In this document: positions 16,013-24,319 of the stretch, piece after piece
Layout: every line of letters starts with the position of its first letter
Position numbering within the stretch: the first letter of the stretch is position 1
Assembly (NCBI GenBank): GCA_963843645.1
Contig: CAWJLE010000003.1
Coordinates: 1,674,001 to 1,738,000, forward strand
Origin: CAWJLE01 sp963843645
GTDB lineage: Bacteria; Chloroflexota; Anaerolineae; DAOTYC01
Reading direction: 5' to 3'
DNA: 64,000 nucleotides
Notes under the pieces: model-generated
Told to the model about the DNA's origin: nothing
The model's input: the letters and a program-made list of their open reading frames with translations, nothing else
Database searches by the model: none
Program-made: the position numbers and the translations under genes

Positions 16013-17334
16013 CTATGAGACGAATGCTTCCACCTGCTGGACGATCTTGTGCAACCGCTCCACGCTCTGGATCTGACCGCGGCTCTCCAGCTCGTCCACC
16101 AGCGTGCGCAGCGTTTCGATGAACCGATCGTTGATCGTGTTCTTGTTGTCTCGCAGCAGCTTCAACGTCTCGTCAGGATACTCGGCCTCGAACAGCTTGT
16201 TGATCAGCTTGATCTCAGGGGGCGCGTTCTCGCGAACGATCGCCATGGCCTCCGCCCCGATCCGCTGCATGGTCGTCGCGGCCTGTTTTTGTCCCGCACG
16301 GGCAGCCTGCTCGATGTTAGCCGTCAGGATGGTGAAGAACGCTTCGTCCAATTGGGCGGCCTGTTCTTGCAGAATCGGGCGCGGGTCCGGCGCTTGCAGC
16401 AGACGCTTCAGCAATTCGGCGCGCGCCGAGAGCAGCTTCTTGTCCGCCTCGTCCTGCTGCTCGGAGATCTCCAGAATCGCCGAGCGCCGGTCGGACAGGC
16501 GCTTAGCCTCTTTGGGATCAGCCGCGTCGATCTTGTCGGCCAGCTCCTGGAAGAACGCATAGTCCATGAACGGGCGACCCGCGCGGACCAGTCCGTCGAG
16601 GTCTTCGTCATCTTGGGCATCGATGATCCGCTGCAACAGCTCAGCCTTGGTCGCCACCAGGTCCTCGCGCAGCTTCTTTTCCGCCTCGAGGATGGTCTGG
16701 CCTGCCTTCGTGATCGGCAGCAGTTTCTGGCGGAGGCGCAGCAGGTCGTTGATGCCCTCTGCCTCACCGGAATTCTGAGCCACGGCGACGAAATTCGGTC
16801 AGCATTTCGAAGAATTCCTCGTCGAGCAGCGCCTCATTCTGAGCGATGAGCTGCTTGAACTGCTCCTCGTTCTCCATCTGCGTCAGCAGGTCCTCGAGCA
16901 GCGTGACCTTCGCCCGCTGGGCCTCCATCATTTCCTTCGTGATGCCGTCCGCCTCCAGAATCGCCTGAACCATGCTCTCCATCGTTAAGAAGCTCTTCGG
17001 CTGAAGAAGGTACGCTTTGCGCTTCTCGGGGGGCAGACTGGCCATCAGCGCCTTCGTCATGTCGCCGATCATCTTCTGCGAATCGGTCGCCTTCACGTTC
17101 ATATTCACCGGCGTGAGCACGAAGAAGAGCTGCTTGCTGCCGTCGTGATATAGCAGCGGCGTGGTCAGGGCGCCCACGTTGCCGCACTTGGGGCACTTGA
17201 ACGCGTTCAGGCTTCCCTGCAGGAGCCTGAGTCTTGAGGTCCGGCTGGCGCTCAGCATCGATCATCGTCTCAACCGGCACGTTGATAGGGTTGCGACACA
17301 CGGGGCAAGGGACCGAACTCATTTGAGGTGACAT
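16013..17334 (-). CDS. CpXC-domain protein inside the his operon, frameshifted
   Basis: From ATG 17334 (AAAGGA upstream) the sequence reads PCPVCRNPINVPVETMIDAE and, after a one-base shift near 17232, NAFKCPKCGNVGALTTPLLYHD. This is the CpXC domain (PF14353) with its two CxxC pairs, probably zinc-binding. A charged helical region follows. A second shift near 16795 joins it to the 16013-16783 frame, which is almost entirely helical (LRQKLLPITKAGQTILEAEKKL) and ends in EAFVS. I read it as one protein of about 440 residues. The family's function is unknown. It is not a known histidine enzyme; its place between hisC and hisB, with 25-bp and 48-bp gaps, suggests co-transcription. Confidence 0.7.
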
Positions 17335-17359
17335 CAAACATCCTTTCTCGACAGAACGC

Positions 17360-19825
17360 TCACAACTGCTGCAGAGCATCCAGCAGGCGATTGGACTGAG
17401 CCGGTGTGCCGACGCTGATCCGAATGCAGTCGGTCAGGCCCGGCTTGTGGAAATAGCGAATCAGAATGCCCTGCTTCTCCAGAGCGCGTCTGATCTCTTG
17501 CGCGTCGCGATCCCGTACCCGGCACAGGATGAAGTTGGAGCGGCTGGGATACGGGAACAGGTAAGGCACCTCGCCCAGCAACCCGAAGAGGCGCTCTCGT
17601 TCGGCCACGATGCGACACACGTTCCCCTGCAAGTACTCGACGTCCTCGATGGAAGCCAGCGCTGCCGCCTGAGCCGCGACGTTGATGTTGTACGGCTGCT
17701 TGATCTTCCACAGGTGCTTGATAACGTCGTGTGGGAACAGGCCGTAGCCCAGGCGCAGCCCGGCGAGCCCGGCCCACTTGCTGAACGTCCGCAGCACGAT
17801 CAGGTTCGGGTAGCGCGGCGCCCAATCGGCGATCGATTCGCCGCTGAACTCCGCGTAAGCCTCGTCCACCACGATCACGGCCGGGAGTCGCAGCAGTCGC
17901 TCGAAGTCGGATCGAGACGTCAGGCTTCCATCAGGGTTGTTCGGCTGGCACACGACGACCAGCTTGATCCGCCCGTCAGCGCGGCCGGCATCCGCGGCGA
18001 ACTCAGCCTCGATAGCCTCCAGGTCGATGGAAAAATCGGCGCGACGCGGCACGTCGACCTGGCGCGCGCCCGCAATCTGCGCCAGGAACGAGTACATGCC
18101 GAATGTGGGCGGGCAGTTCAGGATTGCGTCTCCCGGGCCAATGAACAGGCGCAGGATCACGTCGATGAGCTCGTCCGAGCCGTTGCCGCACAGGATGTGC
18201 GAACGGTCTACGCCGATGTATTTCTCCAGGCCCGCGCGCAGGATTGCCTGATTGGGATCGGGGTACACGTAGACGAAAGGGAACGTACACATCGCCTCGA
18301 CGGCGCGCGGCGACGGACCGTACGGGTTCTCGTTTGCGTCGATCTTCACCAGATCCTGAGGCGCAAAACCCAATCGCTGGCTCAGCACGTCGAACGGCAC
18401 GATGGGCGTGTACTCTTCCATCCCCGCCACGTCCGATCGAATCAGACTCGAGACGTCTACAGGCGCCATGCTTACCTCGATTTCTCCCTCTTTCTGGTCG
18501 TCCAGGCGCGCACGGATCGCTGCGGCGTGTCCGGTCAGGCCCTCCGCGGTCGCGAGATCAGCGGCGGCAGCGGACAGCACTCGCACCTCACGGTCGTCCA
18601 GGCCGAATACGTTGATGATCTTGACGAAATCCATCACGTTCACGGCTGACGCGAACCGCGCGGTGCCGCCTGTCGGCATAATGTGGCTCGGTCCGACGAC
18701 GTAGTCCCCAAGGGCCTCGGACGACATCTCGCCCATGAACAACCCGCCGGCGTTCCTGATGCGTGGAATCCAGGCCGGCGGATCTTCCACAGCCAGGCAC
18801 ATGTGCTCCGGCGCGTACTCGTTGGCGAGATCCACGGCCTGCTGTACCGAACGGGTCAGGACAATCGCTCCCCGTTCGCTGAGAGACTGCACGGCGATGT
18901 CCTGCCGCGCCAGACCTGCAAGCTGGTTGGCCACTTCGGCTTGCACGCGCAACGCCAGATCGGCCGAGGGCGTCAGCAGAATGGCGGTCGCCAGCACGTC
19001 GTGTTCCGCCTGGGCAATCAAATCCGCCGCAACCCATGCGGGCCGGGCGGTCTGGTCGGCGATGATGACCGTTTCCGTGGGACCGGGAAGGCCATCGATA
19101 CCCACCTGCCCGAACACCTGGCGTTTAGCCAGAACCACGAACAGGTTCCCCGGACCAACGATCTTGTCTACCCGCGGCACTGTCTCCGTTCCGTACGCCA
19201 GCGCCCCGATGGCCTGAGCCCCGCCCATCTTGTACACGGCGCTGACCTGGGCCAATCGAGCTGCCGCCAACACGACCGGCGCCAGCTTTCCTTCGCGATT
19301 GGGCGGCGTGGCGACGATCACCTCGGGCACGCCCGCCACGCGGGCCGGAATGGCGGCCATCAAGATAGACGAAGGATACGACGCAGTGCCGCCCGGCACG
19401 TAAACGCCGGCACGCGCCATGGGCCGGATCAACTGGCCCAGGCCGCCATTGGCGCTCTGGTTGATCCACGACTGAACCGGCTGGCTCTCGTGAAAGGTTC
19501 GAATGCGGTTGGCCGCCACCTGGAGCGCGCGGCGGAGACCCGCCGGAGTCGCTTCCCATCCCTCCTCGATCTCGGCTGCACTGACTCGGAGCGTCGAGAG
19601 GGTGATGCCGTCGATTCGCTGCGTGTAGTCGATGACCGCCCGATCTCCGTGGCTATGGACGTCCCGTAGGATTTGCTGCACGACCTGCGTCGGACTGAGC
19701 GGGCTGCCGAATGCTCTTTGAATGTGCTCGGCGATGCGAGGAGGCAACGTGACGTCGTCGAACGGCACCCGCTTGAGCACCGTTGCGCGCGCCTCCTCCA
19801 CGTCACGGATGATCGGTATGGACAT
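17360..19825 (-). CDS. hisD-hisC: Fused histidinol dehydrogenase - histidinol-phosphate aminotransferase
   Basis: One uninterrupted frame of about 821 residues encodes both enzymes. Residues 1 to about 430 are HisD (PMARAGVYVPGGTASYPSS, GPGNLFVVLAKRQVFG, AEHDVLATAILLT, NEYAPEHM). Residues from about 445 are HisC, a PLP enzyme (KIDANENPYGPSP, CGNGSDELIDV, VVVDEAYAEFS, and the lysine in LRTFSKWAGLAGLRLG). They catalyse the last two steps and the transamination step. The joint QKEGEIEVSMAPVD coincides with what looks like a separate hisC start: ATG near 18470 preceded by GAGGTAAGC, and the +1 frame has a TAA there. The fusion may be real or made by one indel. HisD start ATG 19825. Confidence 0.85.
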   Translation of the reverse strand: MSIPIIRDVEEARATVLKRVPFDDVTLPPRIAEHIQRAFGSPLSPTQVVQQILRDVHSHGDRAVIDYTQRIDGITLSTLRVSAAEIEEGWEATPAGLRRALQVAANRIRTFHESQPVQSWINQSANGGLGQLIRPMARAGVYVPGGTASYPSSILMAAIPARVAGVPEVIVATPPNREGKLAPVVLAAARLAQVSAVYKMGGAQAIGALAYGTETVPRVDKIVGPGNLFVVLAKRQVFGQVGIDGLPGPTETVIIADQTARPAWVAADLIAQAEHDVLATAILLTPSADLALRVQAEVANQLAGLARQDIAVQSLSERGAIVLTRSVQQAVDLANEYAPEHMCLAVEDPPAWIPRIRNAGGLFMGEMSSEALGDYVVGPSHIMPTGGTARFASAVNVMDFVKIINVFGLDDREVRVLSAAAADLATAEGLTGHAAAIRARLDDQKEGEIEVSMAPVDVSSLIRSDVAGMEEYTPIVPFDVLSQRLGFAPQDLVKIDANENPYGPSPRAVEAMCTFPFVYVYPDPNQAILRAGLEKYIGVDRSHILCGNGSDELIDVILRLFIGPGDAILNCPPTFGMYSFLAQIAGARQVDVPRRADFSIDLEAIEAEFAADAGRADGRIKLVVVCQPNNPDGSLTSRSDFERLLRLPAVIVVDEAYAEFSGESIADWAPRYPNLIVLRTFSKWAGLAGLRLGYGLFPHDVIKHLWKIKQPYNINVAAQAAALASIEDVEYLQGNVCRIVAERERLFGLLGEVPYLFPYPSRSNFILCRVRDRDAQEIRRALEKQGILIRYFHKPGLTDCIRISVGTPAQSNRLLDALQQL

Positions 19826-19900
19826 GTTGGCCTTGCTCCTCAACACTGAAAAAGGGAGTACCGCTAACAGGATACCCCCTCGTCCGAGATCCTTCGTTAA
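19826..19900 (-). promoter_or_regulatory. Leader of the his operon with a possible attenuator stem
   Basis: On the minus strand the leader contains GGGGGTATCC-TGTTAGC-GGTACTCCC followed by TTTTT, about 25 bases before the hisD ribosome site. The stem is imperfect (several mismatches), so terminator function is only a possibility. No histidine-codon leader peptide is seen. Confidence 0.3.
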
Positions 19901-19919
19901 ACTTCCTTAGCACATTCAG

Positions 19920-19948
19920 ACTATACCAGAACAGCCACGAAAAGTCAA
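19920..19948 (-). promoter_or_regulatory. Promoter of the his operon
   Basis: On the minus strand TTGACT (19948-19943), 17 bp, TATAGT (19925-19920): a near-consensus sigma-70 promoter about 95 bp before the hisD start. Confidence 0.75.
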
Positions 19949-20099
19949 GGCAAAACAGAATTGGCTCGGTAGGGATTGAATGCGATTTTGCTCATATACG
20001 CATCACAGAATGAATTGTGGCTCAGAAGAAATCTGCGCGATCCAGGCGACAGGCGCAGTGGGGGCTCCCTTTCCGACTCATTTATCCACGCATGACTGA

Positions 20100-20316
20100 A
20101 CCCGAACCAAGCGAATGGTCTGCAGAAGGCGTCCACGGCGGACGCCTTTCGATTGAGGGGTGTCGACATCACGCGATTCGTGAAAAGGGTGGGATGTCTC
20201 TCGGCCGACGAAATAGCCAAAGTCGCCGCAGTGATTGGTGCTAAATGCTGTGGTCGAATACAGTTCATCGCGGGATGCGATACCGTGCATGAACTCACGC
20301 CAATGGAGTTCTCATA
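20100..20316 (+). pseudogene. Possible PemK/MazF-like toxin remnant
   Basis: A stretch without a start codon encodes TADAFRLRGVDITRFVKRVG-LSADEIAKVAAVIGA and ends at TAA 20316. The pattern DAFRLR--D--RF-RRVG-LS--E---V--V is like the C-terminal third of PemK/MazF endoribonucleases. The upstream part of such a gene cannot be followed in any one frame back to 19980. No paired antitoxin is evident. Read it as a decayed or badly sequenced toxin gene. Confidence 0.3.
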
Positions 20317-20476
20317 AGTGATAGACAGGCATCGGCTCATTCAAATGCTTCCACATGTGCTCTAGCAACCGGTCGTCCCCGAGCCTCACGCTCCTACCAC
20401 TCTTGAGGTCCGCCCAATACCGGTCTGCCAGCATGTGCTCAAGGTCACAGCCAATTACGGAGTCTACGTCATCCAT
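20312..20476 (-). CDS. Small hypothetical protein (54 aa)
   Basis: ATG 20476 follows GGAG at six bases and opens a 54-residue frame: MDDVDSVIGCDLEHMLADRY, then WADLKSGRSVRLGDDRLLEHMWKHL. It is acidic at the start with amphipathic helices. I do not recognise it, and its end overlaps the toxin-like remnant on the other strand by 5 bp. The good ribosome site is the main support. Confidence 0.35.
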   Translation of the reverse strand: MDDVDSVIGCDLEHMLADRYWADLKSGRSVRLGDDRLLEHMWKHLNEPMPVYHL

Positions 20477-20747
20477 GCTACTCCATTGTATCCTGCGCAG
20501 TTACTAAAGCTGCGATATTCTATCGAATTGTAGTGCCAAGTCGAGTACGAGCCAAACCGAGGCGTTATGTTCGTGAAGAAGACACGGGACCGTGCCAGGG
20601 TCACAGCAGTGCGCTGCGAGCCGCCGGAGGCGAGCGGGTGCGTGATTTGCCGATATGTGCTAGAATGGTTTGGTTGGGATAGTTAGAACAGTTAGCATGG
20701 TTCGAATGAGTCGCGGCATGATCCAATCGAGGCAATGAGGTGAGATC

Positions 20748-20939
20748 ATGAAAGGCATCAATTTCGTCCTTGACGATAAAGGCCAGAAAGTCGCCGTGAT
20801 GCTCGATTTGAAGAAGTACGGCGAGCTATGGGAAGATATCTACGACAGCCTCCTTGCGCACGAGCGCGCGGACGAACCTCGTGAGAGTTGGGAATTCGTC
20901 AAAAAGCGACTCCAAGAGCAAGGAAAGCTTGGTGGGTGA
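20748..20939 (+). CDS. Antitoxin of a RelBE/ParDE-type pair
   Basis: The 63-residue protein reads KGINFVLDDKGQKVAVMLDLKKYGELWEDIYDSLLAHER. A short beta-strand DNA-binding N-terminus followed by a helix that wraps the toxin is the layout of Phd/YefM-like antitoxins. The ATG lies after GAGGTGAGATC. The gene overlaps the RelE-like toxin gene by 8 bp, the usual arrangement for co-translation. It would normally repress the pair's promoter together with the toxin. Confidence 0.75.
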   Translation: MKGINFVLDDKGQKVAVMLDLKKYGELWEDIYDSLLAHERADEPRESWEFVKKRLQEQGKLGG

Positions 20940-21192
20940 ATACGATGTCCAGATAGCCCGCACGGCGCGAAAGGAGTTGGAAGCGTTGGACGTTCAGATC
21001 CAGCGCCGTGTTGTCCTTAAGATCGACGCTTTAGCGCGCCAGCCTCGACCGCCTGGGTGCCGCAAACTGGAAGGTGAGAGCTTCTTGTGGCGGATTCGGG
21101 TCGGCGATTACCGAATCGTCTACGCCGTTTACGACGACGACCGAATCGTGGACATTGTTGGCGTCCGTCATCGAAGCGACGCGTATAGATAA
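20932..21192 (+). CDS. RelE/ParE-family toxin
   Basis: Starting at GTG 20932 (AAGGA eight bases upstream; TTG 20929 is possible) the 86-residue protein shows YDVQIARTARKELEALD, IDALARQPRPPGCRKLEG and LWRIRVGDYRIVYAVYDDDRIVDIVGVRHRSDAYR. This is the RelE fold with the basic catalytic stretch W-IRVGDYR and the final HR-DAY. RelE toxins cleave mRNA on the ribosome. The frame is intact, so this is the one apparently complete toxin-antitoxin pair in the window. Confidence 0.85.
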   Translation: MGEYDVQIARTARKELEALDVQIQRRVVLKIDALARQPRPPGCRKLEGESFLWRIRVGDYRIVYAVYDDDRIVDIVGVRHRSDAYR

Positions 21193-21213
21193 CAGTGTGG
21201 CCGTCTCAGCCCC

Positions 21214-22386
21214 TCACGGCAAGATCCACTTCGCCAGTGGGATGCGGCGGATGACCTCGACCACGGCAAAAGCCAGGAGGAAAGTCGCCAGGCTGGTCAG
21301 CGGTATGCCGAGCCAGGGGTTGATGGGCGCAGTGGGGCTGACGGTGACGCCCAGCCGCCCTCCGGCCAACGTCCACAGAATCATCGGGTGGACGAAGTAG
21401 ATGCCGAAGGTCGCAGCGCTCAGAGCACCGATGACGGTGAGCGCCGCCGGGCGCTGCAGCACTCGCGGCCATTCAGCGTAGCGGAAGGCCAGAAACACCG
21501 CCGCAGCCATGATCGCTGTGGTCGGAATCACGTAGGCGTAGAACCAGTCGTCCAGCGAGCCTTTGCTCGCGCTCAGGCTCGCCGTGCCCCAGATGGTGAC
21601 CCCGGCGCAGACCACTGCCAGGATGTAGACTGCCTGCCGGAACCGCGGCGACACTTCCACCCGATCGAAATAGTACCCCAGCACGAAATAGCCCACGAAC
21701 CCGTTTGCCAGCTCAACGCTGAATCCCAATGTCACGCCGAAGAACTTGGGCACCAGGCTGGTCAGCGTGATGCAGGCGAACCACAACCACAAGTAGTAGC
21801 GCAGGGCCTCGTCGCTCGCGTTCCGGACGACGATCCGCACGATGGGCGCAATCAGGTACGTGTTCATGATCGTGTAGATGAACCACAAATGGTAGTACGT
21901 GGAGCCGCGCAGAAATTCTCTGACGGTCTGCGCGACAGAGAAAGGCTGCCGCTCGACCAGAGCCTTCCACGGCACGTAGACCGCCAGCGCCCAGAAGGCG
22001 TACGGGATGAAGACGCGGGCGAAGCGCTTGCGAAGGAACACGCCAATCGACATGTCCGAGCCGTGCCCGAGAAGGAGCATTCCGCTGAGCATGATGAAGG
22101 CCGGCACGCTCCAGCGTGTCAGCGAGTCCACGACGTTGCCGACCCACCACCAATCGAGGCGAGTCGCGCCGTACTGTCCGGCCAGGCCCGACGACACGTG
22201 AAGCGTCACTACGGTCGCGATCGCGACGATACGCAGCAGGTCCGCGTAGAGGATGCGCCCGCGCACTCGGCCGACTCCCGAAGTGTTTGCAGATTGAACA
22301 GCGTCGGATTCTGCGGCCGCCTGCGGTTGTTGATCCGCCACTCGGGTGTTTCCCCCTGTTCGCGAGCGTAGTTCGGTATCAGGCAT
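21214..22386 (-). CDS. Acyltransferase family 3 membrane protein
   Basis: From ATG 22386 the 390-residue protein has a short polar N-terminus. About ten membrane segments follow, beginning LYADLLRIVAIATVVTLHVSSGL, where R-V-A...H matches the catalytic histidine region of acyltransferase 3 (PF01757). VPAFIMLSGMLLLGHG, YYHLWFIYTIMNTYLIAP and FGIYFVHPMILW are further family signatures. Such enzymes transfer acetyl or other acyl groups onto surface polysaccharides or lipids. The frame extends upstream to 22866, but that part overlaps the neighbouring radical SAM gene out of frame and is not conserved. No glycan cluster is nearby. Confidence 0.85.
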   Translation of the reverse strand: MPDTELRSRTGGNTRVADQQPQAAAESDAVQSANTSGVGRVRGRILYADLLRIVAIATVVTLHVSSGLAGQYGATRLDWWWVGNVVDSLTRWSVPAFIMLSGMLLLGHGSDMSIGVFLRKRFARVFIPYAFWALAVYVPWKALVERQPFSVAQTVREFLRGSTYYHLWFIYTIMNTYLIAPIVRIVVRNASDEALRYYLWLWFACITLTSLVPKFFGVTLGFSVELANGFVGYFVLGYYFDRVEVSPRFRQAVYILAVVCAGVTIWGTASLSASKGSLDDWFYAYVIPTTAIMAAAVFLAFRYAEWPRVLQRPAALTVIGALSAATFGIYFVHPMILWTLAGGRLGVTVSPTAPINPWLGIPLTSLATFLLAFAVVEVIRRIPLAKWILP

Positions 22387-22490
22387 CAAAGGGAGGGCCG
22401 CCAACACGAGGGATCGTCCGCACGTCGAATTTCTAAGGGCATTCCCTGTGTGCCTGGGTTGCGATCCGTTCTGAGGTGAAAAGTCGTCCC

Positions 22491-23501
22491 CTACCCGAGG
22501 CCCACGCCCGCAACGATCGCTCCGCAGACCGGGCAGCTGCCATCTCGGACCTCGTTGGTGACCACGGTGAAGCCGTAGCGCCTGATGAGGAGGTGGCCGC
22601 AAGCGTGACAGAACGTGTCGCCGTCCTCTCGCGCATTGCCCACGTACACGTGACGCAACCCGGCCGATCGGCCGATCTCCTCTGCACGCCGCAGGGCCTC
22701 CAGCGGTGTAGAGGGCGCATCGGCAAGCCGGTAGGTCGGGAAGAAGCGACTGACGTGCCAGGGGGTGCCGGGTCCCAATTCGCCGGCCACGAACCGGGCG
22801 ATGTCGCGCAGTTCCTCCTCGTCGTCGTTCACTCCGGGGATGACCAGCGTAGTGACTTCCACCCACACTCCCTGCCGCTTCATCTTCGACAGCGAATCCA
22901 GCACTGGCTGCAGTCGCCCGCCGATCTTATCACGGTAGGTATCGTCCCGAAAGGCCTTCAGGTCCACGTTGGCCGCATCCAGGTACGGGTAGAACGCGTC
23001 GAGCATCTCGGCTGTCATGAATCCGTTGGTCACGTAGACGTTCGCCACTCCGGCCTGGCGTGCCAGTCGAGCGCAGTCGAGCGCATATTCAGTGAACATG
23101 GTCGGCTCGGTGTACGTGTAGGCGATGGAGCGACAATGGGCGCGAACCGCGGCGCTGACCACATCCTCCGGCGGCGTCAGCTCACCGAAGACCAGGTGCT
23201 CCTCACGAGGGTCCTGGGAGATCTCCCAGTTCTGGCACCACATGCAGCGAAAATTGCAGCCCAGGGCGGAAACTGAGTACGCGCTGGAGCCGGGGTAGAA
23301 GTGATATAACGGCTTCTTTTCCACCGGGTCGACGTGACTGGCCACGATGCGTCCGTAGGTCTGCGCGATAAGCACGCCCCCGCGGTTGCGGCGGACCCGG
23401 CAGATCCCCTTCTTGCCATCATTAATGTGGCAGTGGTGGGCGCACAAAAAACAATGCACCCGGTCGCCGTCGAGCTTCTCCCATAGCATGGCCTCCCTCA
23501 T
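22491..23501 (-). CDS. AmmeMemoRadiSam system radical SAM enzyme
   Basis: The 336-residue protein begins REAMLWEKLDG and has the N-terminal cysteine motif VHCFLCAHHCHINDGKKGICRV, then the radical SAM site CNFRCMWCQNW (CxxxCxxC). Further motifs are YTYTEPTMFTEYA and ANVDLKAFRDDTY; two CxxC pairs (CHACGH, CPVCG) end the protein. This is the pyruvate-formate-lyase-activase-like AmmeMemoRadiSam family; its substrate is unknown. The partner AMMECR1 and MEMO genes are not adjacent here. ATG 23501 follows GGGGAGG. Confidence 0.9.
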   Translation of the reverse strand: MREAMLWEKLDGDRVHCFLCAHHCHINDGKKGICRVRRNRGGVLIAQTYGRIVASHVDPVEKKPLYHFYPGSSAYSVSALGCNFRCMWCQNWEISQDPREEHLVFGELTPPEDVVSAAVRAHCRSIAYTYTEPTMFTEYALDCARLARQAGVANVYVTNGFMTAEMLDAFYPYLDAANVDLKAFRDDTYRDKIGGRLQPVLDSLSKMKRQGVWVEVTTLVIPGVNDDEEELRDIARFVAGELGPGTPWHVSRFFPTYRLADAPSTPLEALRRAEEIGRSAGLRHVYVGNAREDGDTFCHACGHLLIRRYGFTVVTNEVRDGSCPVCGAIVAGVGLG

Positions 23502-23837
23502 CGCGATGCCTCCCCATGGATGTGCCTGGTTGCGTGGAACGACGGATTGAGCTGGCACGGCCGGCCCGCCACTCGGTTGCCCGGCGAAAAAGCGAGAGCG
23601 CTTTCCCATCACAAGTATACACAAAAACGAGCCCACAGCAAGACGCGACAGACTGGACCTGCGCCTTCCTTCTCCCTATACCGCGGAGATGAGAAGAGTT
23701 CGATCCCGCCCGAAGCGGCTGCATGCGAGTCAGCCTCCCCCAGCCAACACTCCACGTCAGCACTTGAACAACCAGCCCTGTTTCTCCCCCCTTGATAACC
23801 ATATCTAATTGGTAGATTATAAGTTCTAATTAATTAC

Positions 23838-23866
23838 TTGACATTTCTCAGTTTCGGCGCTATAAT
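23838..23866 (+). promoter_or_regulatory. Consensus sigma-70 promoter of the DUF2089-DUF4097 operon
   Basis: TTGACA (23838-23843), exactly 17 bp, TATAAT (23861-23866), with an AT-rich upstream stretch (23806-23836) like an UP element. It is the only perfect consensus promoter I found in the window. Otherwise the 390-bp spacer 23502-23894 holds no gene. Confidence 0.88.
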
Positions 23867-23894
23867 AGTCAACGATGAGAGGAGGAAACAGTCG

Positions 23895-24299
23895 ATGCGA
23901 AAAATCCTGGAGGCCTGCCCCACCTGTGGCGGCCCGCTAACCATCACCGCAGTCCGCTGCGAGCGCTGTGCCACTGAGGTGCACAGTCAGTATCAGCCGT
24001 GCCCGTTCTGCCGGCTCTCGCCTGAGCAGATGAACTTCATGCTGCTCTTTGTGCAGAACCGGGGCAATTTGAGCGACATGGAAAAGGCATTGGGCGTCTC
24101 GTATCCAACGATCCGCGGCAAACTGGACGAGGTCGTGCGCGTGGTCACCGCCCCTCCCTCCCCAATGGCAGCCGAAACACCGCCTGGCGGGGTAGCCGGA
24201 GGAAACGCCAATCGCCGGCGCGACATCCTGGCGCAGATCGCCGCCGGGAAGCTTTCTCCCACAGAGGGCCTGGCCGCTCTGCGGGACCTCGAAAAGTGA
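23895..24299 (+). CDS. DUF2089 zinc-ribbon/HTH regulator
   Basis: The 134-residue protein from ATG 23895 (GAGGAGGAAA upstream) has two CxxC pairs at the N-terminus (CPTCGG and CERCATEV), a third at CPFC, and then the DUF2089 helix-turn-helix (LSPEQMNFMLLFVQNRGNLSDMEKALGVSYPTIRGKLDE). A linker leads to a C-terminal helical motif ILAQIAAGKLSPTEGLAALRDLEK. It is probably a transcription regulator, possibly self-regulating from the strong promoter upstream. The next gene begins 20 bp after its stop and shares the same C-terminal motif. Confidence 0.8.
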   Translation: MRKILEACPTCGGPLTITAVRCERCATEVHSQYQPCPFCRLSPEQMNFMLLFVQNRGNLSDMEKALGVSYPTIRGKLDEVVRVVTAPPSPMAAETPPGGVAGGNANRRRDILAQIAAGKLSPTEGLAALRDLEK

Positions 24300-24319
24300 A
24301 CCAGAAGGAGGATCTAATC

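Noticed and set aside
22386..22866. N-terminal extension of the acyltransferase to 22866
   Set aside because: It overlaps the AmmeMemoRadiSam radical SAM gene out of frame and translates to an Arg-rich non-conserved stretch.
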